DNA from: Pseudomonadota bacterium
Lineage (GTDB): Bacteria > Pseudomonadota > Gammaproteobacteria > Burkholderiales > Burkholderiaceae_B
Reading direction: 5' to 3'
Assembly: GCA_021793095.1 (NCBI GenBank)
Contig: JAJYTK010000017.1
Location: forward strand, 1 to 10,446
Length of the DNA stretch: 10,446 nt
In this document: piece by piece, positions 6,396 to 10,446 of the stretch
Position numbering within the stretch: the stretch's first letter is position 1
Layout: every line of letters starts with the position of its first letter
Made by a program: the position numbers and the translations under genes
The notes under the pieces: model-generated
Databases searched by the model: none
What the model saw: only the letters and a program-made list of their open reading frames with translations
Told to the model about the DNA's origin: nothing

Positions 6396-7156
6396 TATTT
6401 ATCTCCTTCTGGGGCTGCGGCTTGGCGACGATGACCACGACCACGGCGACGACCCTCAGGACGATCACCACGTGGACGACGATGACGTCGTTCGTCAGGG
6501 GCTGGGCCTTCGGCGGGAATTTCGCCACCGGGCAATAGCTCGCCCTTGTATACCCAAACCTTGATACCAATAATTCCATAGGTCGTATGCGCTTCGGCGG
6601 CACCGTAATCGATATTGGCACGCAAGGTATGCAGCGGCACACGGCCCTCGCGATACCATTCGGTACGTGCAATTTCAATACCGTTTAGGCGACCAGCACT
6701 CATGATTTTGATGCCCTGTGCACCCAAGCGCATTGCGTTTTGCATCGCGCGCTTCATGGCACGACGGAACATAATACGACGCTCGAGTTGCTGAGCAATA
6801 GAGTCAGCAATCAGTTGTGCATTGGTTTCCGGCTTGCGGATCTCTTCGATGTTTACGTGAACAGGTACGCCCATGAGCTTTTGCAGCTCGACCTTGAGTT
6901 TTTCGATGTCCTCACCGCGTTTGCCGATCACTACCCCCGGGCGTGCCGAGTGAATGGTGATGCGGGCATTTTTGGAAGGACGCTCGATGACTACACGGCC
7001 AACAGAGGCGTTCTTTAATCTCTTCTTTAGGTATTCGCGCACGCGGATATCGTCGATCAGCATGGAGCTGTACTCATTATGGTCAGCATACCAGCGTGAA
7101 CTCCAATTGCGGTTTACCGCGAGGCGGAACCCAATCGGGTTAACTTTTTGTCCCAT
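6395..7156 (-). CDS. rpsC: 30S ribosomal protein S3
   Basis: A small-subunit head protein that lines the mRNA entry channel and contributes to mRNA unwinding. The 253 residues begin [20 protein letters not shown]. The KH domain has a Gly-x-x-Gly loop as GKRG (78-81) in [18 protein letters not shown]. Arg131, Arg132 and Lys135 in FRRAMKR match the residues linked to helicase activity in E. coli. The C-terminal domain has [20 protein letters not shown] and [19 protein letters not shown]. After about residue 212 comes a low-complexity Arg/Gly/Pro-rich tail ending APEGDK, making the protein about 20 residues longer than E. coli S3; such tails are common in this lineage. The ATG follows rplV by ten bases with AAGGGAG before it. 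Its stop overlaps the rplP start. Confidence 0.98.
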   Translation of the reverse strand: MGQKVNPIGFRLAVNRNWSSRWYADHNEYSSMLIDDIRVREYLKKRLKNASVGRVVIERPSKNARITIHSARPGVVIGKRGEDIEKLKVELQKLMGVPVHVNIEEIRKPETNAQLIADSIAQQLERRIMFRRAMKRAMQNAMRLGAQGIKIMSAGRLNGIEIARTEWYREGRVPLHTLRANIDYGAAEAHTTYGIIGIKVWVYKGELLPGGEIPAEGPAPDERRHRRPRGDRPEGRRRGRGHRRQAAAPEGDK

Positions 7157-7166
7157 TGTGACTCCC

Positions 7167-7496
7167 TTATGCGCCTACCTTGACCACAATGTGGCAGGTT
7201 TGCTTTTCAATTCGGGTACCGCGGCCTTTGGCGCGTGCGGCGAAACGTTTCAACGAAGTGGCTTTGTCAACATAAATCTCTTTGACGCGCAACTCGTCGA
7301 TATCGGCACCATCGTTATGCTCGGCATTAGCAATTGCAGACTCTAATACTTTCTTGACAATGCCGGCGGCTTTTTTTGGAGAGAACGTAAGAATGTTTAA
7401 TGCGTGCTCAACAGGCTCTCCGCGAATTTGGTCGGCGACCAAGCGGGCTTTCTGAGCAGAGATACGTACTCCACGAACTTTTGCTGTGGTTTCCAT
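7167..7496 (-). CDS. rplV: 50S ribosomal protein L22
   Basis: A large-subunit protein whose long beta-hairpin lines the peptide exit tunnel near the macrolide-binding region. The 109 residues show [17 protein letters not shown] (13-29) and the highly conserved [20 protein letters not shown] (48-67). The hairpin region is [20 protein letters not shown] (77-96), which is normal in length with no insertion or deletion of the type linked to macrolide resistance. The C-terminus CHIVVKVGA is usual. The ATG comes three bases after the rpsS stop, and its ribosome-binding sequence GGAGATAA overlaps the last codons of rpsS. Length matches E. coli L22 (110). Confidence 0.98.
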   Translation of the reverse strand: METTAKVRGVRISAQKARLVADQIRGEPVEHALNILTFSPKKAAGIVKKVLESAIANAEHNDGADIDELRVKEIYVDKATSLKRFAARAKGRGTRIEKQTCHIVVKVGA

Positions 7497-7499
7497 CGC

Positions 7500-7775
7500 T
7501 TATCTCCGTGACTTTTTATCTGCCACATGCCCCTTGAAAGTACGGGTTAAGGCAAATTCGCCAAGCTTGTGACCGACCATATTCTCGTTGATGTACACAG
7601 GAATATGCTGACGGCCATTGTGTACGGCAATGGTCAACCCGACAAACTCGGGTAGGATGGTTGAACTACGCGACCATGTTTTGATGGGTCGCTTGCTGTT
7701 GCCCGCGATGGCAGCTTCTACTTTATTAAGTAGAGACGCATCTACAAACGGGCCTTTCTTAATTGAACGTGCCAT
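7500..7775 (-). CDS. rpsS: 30S ribosomal protein S19
   Basis: A small-subunit head protein that forms a complex with S13 and contacts the A-site region of 16S rRNA and the inter-subunit bridge. The 91 residues contain the conserved start [36 protein letters not shown] (33-52), and the S19 signature around [20 protein letters not shown] (57-76). It ends [15 protein letters not shown]. Length equals the usual 91-93. The ATG follows rplB by twelve bases with AAGGGC ahead of it. The final codons supply the ribosome-binding sequence of rplV. Confidence 0.98.
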   Translation of the reverse strand: MARSIKKGPFVDASLLNKVEAAIAGNSKRPIKTWSRSSTILPEFVGLTIAVHNGRQHIPVYINENMVGHKLGEFALTRTFKGHVADKKSRR

Positions 7776-7787
7776 AGTGCTTGCCCT

Positions 7788-8615
7788 TTATTTGCGTTTG
7801 CGACGCGAGACAATCATTGAATTGGTGCGCTTATTGCGCCGGGTACGATACCCTTTGGCTGGTGTACCCCATGGGCTGACAGGCTCGCGTCCCTCGCCTG
7901 TGCGACCCTCACCACCACCGTGGGGGTGATCAATGGGGTTCATAGCTACACCACGTACGCCTGGACGGCGACCGCGCCAGCGTGTTGCACCGGCCTTACC
8001 AATTTGACGCAAGCTATGGTCTTCGTTGCTGACACTACCAATTGTCGCGCGACAATCAATATGAATGCGACGAACCTCACCAGAGCGCAAGCGCAATTGA
8101 GCATAAGCACCATCACGGGCCAACAATACAGCACTTGAACCGGCAGAGCGTGCGATTTGAGCGCCCTTGCCTGGCATCATTTCAATGCAGTGAATGGTCG
8201 CGCCAATAGGGATGTTACGGATTGGCAGCGCATTGCCGGGGCGAATGGGTGCGTCTTGGCCGGACATCACGGTGTCCCCAACCTGTAGACGACGCGGTGC
8301 AATAATATAACGACGCTCACCGTCTGCGTAGCACAGCAACGCAATATGTGCGCTACGGTTAGGATCGTATTCCAAACGCTCTACACGCGCGGGGATACCG
8401 TCCTTGGTGCGTCTAAAATCAATGTTTCTATAATGTTTTCTGTGCCCGCCGCCGCGATGACGTACGGTAATGCGGCCATGGTGGTTACGGCCCGAGCTGC
8501 GCTTTTTCTTGGCCAGCAAAGGACCATGAGGAGCCCCTCGGTGAAGCTCTTTGTGTACGACCTTGACCATGCCGCGACGACCAGCTGACGTGGGCTTTAC
8601 TTTAAGCAGTGCCAT
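7788..8615 (-). CDS. rplB: 50S ribosomal protein L2
   Basis: One of the most conserved large-subunit proteins, required for subunit association and close to the peptidyl-transferase centre. The 275 residues have an N-terminal [38 protein letters not shown] (42-62), and [20 protein letters not shown] (81-100). The signature segment [14 protein letters not shown] (225-238) contains the conserved His at about 230, equivalent to the functionally important His of E. coli L2. The tail is basic, ending [10 protein letters not shown]. Length fits the family (273-276). The ATG comes one base after the rplW stop and its GAGG ribosome-binding sequence lies inside the end of rplW. Confidence 0.99.
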   Translation of the reverse strand: MALLKVKPTSAGRRGMVKVVHKELHRGAPHGPLLAKKKRSSGRNHHGRITVRHRGGGHRKHYRNIDFRRTKDGIPARVERLEYDPNRSAHIALLCYADGERRYIIAPRRLQVGDTVMSGQDAPIRPGNALPIRNIPIGATIHCIEMMPGKGAQIARSAGSSAVLLARDGAYAQLRLRSGEVRRIHIDCRATIGSVSNEDHSLRQIGKAGATRWRGRRPGVRGVAMNPIDHPHGGGEGRTGEGREPVSPWGTPAKGYRTRRNKRTNSMIVSRRKRK

Positions 8616-8616
8616 T

Positions 8617-8913
8617 TTAATTTACCTCAGTAAAGTCGAATTCCTGGCCGTCTTTTAGGCGCACATAAGCTTTACGCCCGTGGCGGCGACGTCCTTCAAA
8701 GCGACCAAAGCGCTTTGGCTTACCTTTTTGGTTGAGTACTTGTACGGACTCGACCTCTACATCAAAGAGCATTTCTACTGCCGCTTTGATCTCAGGCTTG
8801 GTAGCATCCAATGCCACGTGGAAAACGACCTGTTGATTGTTCTCTGCTACAATCGTTGCCTTTTCTGTCACGACTGGAGCCAGGATGACTTGATATAAGC
8901 GTTCTACGTTCAT
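8617..8913 (-). CDS. rplW: 50S ribosomal protein L23
   Basis: A protein at the tunnel exit of the large subunit and the main docking site for trigger factor and the signal recognition particle. The 98 residues begin [20 protein letters not shown]. Glu17 in VVTEK aligns with E. coli Glu18, known as a trigger-factor contact. [25 protein letters not shown] (37-61) and [20 protein letters not shown] (70-89) are standard for the family. The ATG overlaps the rplD TGA in an ATGA four-base overlap, the tightest junction of the operon, suggesting strict coupling of L4 and L23 production. Confidence 0.98.
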   Translation of the reverse strand: MNVERLYQVILAPVVTEKATIVAENNQQVVFHVALDATKPEIKAAVEMLFDVEVESVQVLNQKGKPKRFGRFEGRRRHGRKAYVRLKDGQEFDFTEVN

Positions 8914-9530
8914 CCTAAAATCTCCTCGATTTGGGCGATGGCGGGCTTGGTGATTAACACTTTTTCGTAGTGAATCAGCGAAAGAGGATCGACATCGCGT
9001 GGTTCTACCACAGCAACATTTGCCAAGTTGCGTGTAGCGAGGTATACATTTTCGTCAAAATCATCGGTGACAATCAATACGGAATCGAGACCCATGCCTT
9101 TGAGTTTTTGTGCGGCCAAGCGTGTCTTGGGCGCCTCAAGGTTAAAGGACTCGACCACAGCAATACGATCATCACGGGCCAACTGCGACAAAATTGAGCG
9201 CAGGCCAGCACGATACATTTTGCGGTTGATCTTATGGGTGTAATTGCGCTCGGGGCTGCTGGGGAAAACGCGACCACCACCACGCCACAGTGGGGAGGAA
9301 GCAGCACCAGCACGTGCACGACCTGTACCCTTTTGGCGCCATGGCTTGCGGCCACTATAGCGAACCTCACTGCGATTTTTTTGCTTGCTGCTCGCAGTGC
9401 GCGCGTTCGCCTGGTAAGCAACGACCAGCTGATGCACCAGAGCCTCGTTAAATTCGCGCCCAAAAACAACGTCGGATGCAGCGACTGTAGAAGCAGTTTG
9501 ACCCTGATCATTCAGGAGCTTGAGTTCCAT
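8910..9530 (-). CDS. rplD: 50S ribosomal protein L4
   Basis: An early-assembly large-subunit protein with a globular domain on the surface and a long loop reaching into the peptide exit tunnel. The 206 residues include the loop [17 protein letters not shown] (59-75), which is the tunnel tip and looks wild type, then [19 protein letters not shown]. The C-terminal half includes [19 protein letters not shown] and ends [14 protein letters not shown]. In E. coli L4 also represses its own S10 operon through the leader RNA; whether this L4 does so is unknown, and that leader is reported to be mainly gammaproteobacterial. The ATG is two bases after the rplC stop, with AAAGGAG inside the end of rplC. 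Confidence 0.98.
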   Translation of the reverse strand: MELKLLNDQGQTASTVAASDVVFGREFNEALVHQLVVAYQANARTASSKQKNRSEVRYSGRKPWRQKGTGRARAGAASSPLWRGGGRVFPSSPERNYTHKINRKMYRAGLRSILSQLARDDRIAVVESFNLEAPKTRLAAQKLKGMGLDSVLIVTDDFDENVYLATRNLANVAVVEPRDVDPLSLIHYEKVLITKPAIAQIEEILG

Positions 9531-9532
9531 GG

Positions 9533-10210
9533 TTAGGCTCCTTTCTTGATAGCGGGACGCACCACAACATTGCTGTTCTTGTGACCGGGGACAGCCCCAC
9601 GGACGAGCAGCAAGTTACGCTCGGCGTCAACACGCACAATATCTAAGTTTTGAATCGTACGGGTAACATCACCCATGTGACCAGCCATCTTTTTGCCCGG
9701 GAACACACGGCCGGGGTCTTGAGAATGACCAATAGAACCAGGTACACGATGGGAAAGTGAGTTACCGTGAGTGCGGCGCTGCCCGCGGAAATTGTGACGC
9801 TTGATGGTACCAGCAAAACCTTTACCGATGCTGGTGCCGGTGACGTCAACCTTTTGACCAGCCTCAAAGAGGCTGTCAACTTTGATTTCCTGGCCCAACT
9901 CGTGGCTTTCGAGTGCAGCGGGATCTAAACGGAACTCTCTGAGGACGCTGCCTGCCTCGATACCGGCCTTGGCGAAGTGCCCGGCGGCAGGCTTATTGAC
10001 ACGGGAAGCACGGCGATTGCCAAATGCTACTTGAACGGCGGCATAACCGTCGACCTCTGGAGTCTTGATCTGGGCGATTCGATTGTTCGATACGTCGATG
10101 ACGGTCACAGGTACGGCATCGCCGTCGTCTGTGAATATACGCGTCATGCCGACTTTACGCCCTACAAGACCTAGCCGCCATGCGGCAGATGCAGGTGTCG
10201 AGTTCGACAT
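9533..10210 (-). CDS. rplC: 50S ribosomal protein L3
   Basis: An early-assembly large-subunit protein that reaches toward the peptidyl-transferase centre with an extended loop. The 225 residues contain [17 protein letters not shown] (14-30), [21 protein letters not shown] (121-141), and the central loop [20 protein letters not shown] (148-167). Gln164 in this loop aligns with E. coli Gln150, the residue methylated by PrmB. Compared with E. coli L3 it has about twelve extra N-terminal residues ([12 protein letters not shown]), an extension I recall from Bordetella-like L3. The ATG at 10210 has GGAG seven bases upstream. It is the first gene of the operon in this window; no rpsJ lies in the 236 bases upstream. 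Confidence 0.98.
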   Translation of the reverse strand: MSNSTPASAAWRLGLVGRKVGMTRIFTDDGDAVPVTVIDVSNNRIAQIKTPEVDGYAAVQVAFGNRRASRVNKPAAGHFAKAGIEAGSVLREFRLDPAALESHELGQEIKVDSLFEAGQKVDVTGTSIGKGFAGTIKRHNFRGQRRTHGNSLSHRVPGSIGHSQDPGRVFPGKKMAGHMGDVTRTIQNLDIVRVDAERNLLLVRGAVPGHKNSNVVVRPAIKKGA

Positions 10211-10261
10211 CTTTATTCTCCATTCCCAACTACGATTGGCTGGGGCTAATGTTTATTAATA

Positions 10262-10284
10262 TGGCGCAAATACTACATGCGCCA
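10262..10284 (-). repeat. Inverted repeat in the rplC leader
   Basis: Perfect arms TGGCGCA (10262-10268) and TGCGCCA (10278-10284) around a nine-base loop. Its near edge is 51 bases upstream of the rplC ATG and downstream of the candidate promoter, so it would be in the leader RNA as a GC-rich hairpin. No T-tract follows, so it is not a terminator. It is a candidate for a ribosomal-protein binding site in autoregulation or a regulator site in DNA. Confidence 0.6.
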
Positions 10285-10318
10285 AAACCTACTAAACCAT
10301 AAATAGATTAAGAGACTA

Positions 10319-10348
10319 AATATAGCATAAACCGCAAAACCAAAGCAA
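10319..10348 (-). promoter_or_regulatory. Candidate promoter of the rplC-rpsQ operon
   Basis: On the minus strand a -35-like TTGCTT (10343-10348) is followed after 18 bases by TATATT (10319-10324). The -10 is preceded by TGC, an extended -10 motif. Transcription would start near 10312, giving a leader of about 100 bases that contains the dyad at 10262-10284. It is the best promoter-like match in the gap, but experimental support is needed. Confidence 0.55.
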
Positions 10349-10446
10349 ACAAACCCGCCACAAAGCCCTATAAACAGCCCTTTTATACAACTTTTACACC
10401 TAAATGAGGCTTTTTAGCACTGTAATAGCATGATGACTGAAAAGAG

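Larger units (their letters stand above)
10211..10446. other. Leader and intergenic region upstream of rplC
   Basis: A 236-base AT-rich, non-coding stretch. It holds a candidate extended -10 promoter and a perfect 7-base dyad, both reported separately. No S10 (rpsJ) coding sequence was found on the minus strand, nor a convincing gene on the plus strand. An ATG pair near 10430 at the right edge has no ribosome-binding site and cannot be judged. Confidence 0.7.

Noticed and set aside
6286..6564. Plus-strand frame with a His/Asp-rich stretch that looks like a metal-binding protein
   Set aside because: The His/Asp run is the antisense of the Arg/Gly-rich S3 tail codons. It crosses the rpsC-rplP junction and is an artefact of base composition.
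9710..9730. Loss of the PrmB methylation target Gln in L3, because GSIGQ of E. coli reads GSIGH here
   Set aside because: Counting residues shows the methylated Gln150 of E. coli is two positions later and is retained as Gln164 in HSQDPG.
10430..10446. ATGATG at the right edge as start of a plus-strand gene
   Set aside because: No ribosome-binding site upstream and only five codons visible, so it cannot be supported.

Overview
The window looks like chromosome from a betaproteobacterium, most likely an Alcaligenaceae-type member of Burkholderiales. The evidence is a Burkholderiales-style porin (mature N-terminus SSVTLYGAVD, C-terminal Phe), an L3 protein with the short N-terminal extension that I recall from Bordetella-like L3 proteins, and an S3 with a basic Arg/Gly-rich tail. 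This is a judgement from memory of the protein families, not a database result. I see no insertion sequence, CRISPR array, tRNA, rRNA, phage gene or defence gene. The content is mostly housekeeping.

Layout. Positions 231-1376 (minus) encode an outer-membrane porin. Positions 1497-3622 (minus) hold a probable two-gene operon: ugd (UDP-glucose 6-dehydrogenase), then a TesB-like hotdog thioesterase 20 bases downstream. A 287-base AT-rich gap (3623-3909) separates ugd from a divergent NAD(P)-dependent aldehyde dehydrogenase of the succinate-semialdehyde dehydrogenase type (3910-5340, plus). That gene converges on a ribosomal-protein operon, and a bidirectional intrinsic terminator (5387-5425) lies between them. 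From 10210 down to 5485 (minus), ten S10-operon genes run without a break: rplC, rplD, rplW, rplB, rpsS, rplV, rpsC, rplP, rpmC, rpsQ. Spacings run from 12 bases to a 4-base overlap, and several ribosome-binding sites lie inside the end of the preceding gene, so translation is probably coupled.

How the genes work together. The ten ribosomal proteins include L3, L4, L22 and L23 around the peptidyl-transferase centre and exit tunnel, L2 and L16 near the catalytic site, and S3, S17 and S19 of the small subunit. Ugd makes UDP-glucuronate for capsule, exopolysaccharide or lipid A/LPS modification. The thioesterase substrate is unknown. The porin, ugd and aldehyde dehydrogenase do not form an obvious single pathway.

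Most notable points. The S10 operon starts at rplC with its own extended -10 promoter and a perfect 7-base dyad in the leader, and rpsJ is absent from the 236 bases visible upstream. Ugd carries an in-frame insert of about 39 residues between its central and C-terminal domains. A terminator-like hairpin sits in the ugd leader. Two adjacent dyads lie upstream of the porin. I did not find a convincing new system; these are local regulatory and structural oddities.
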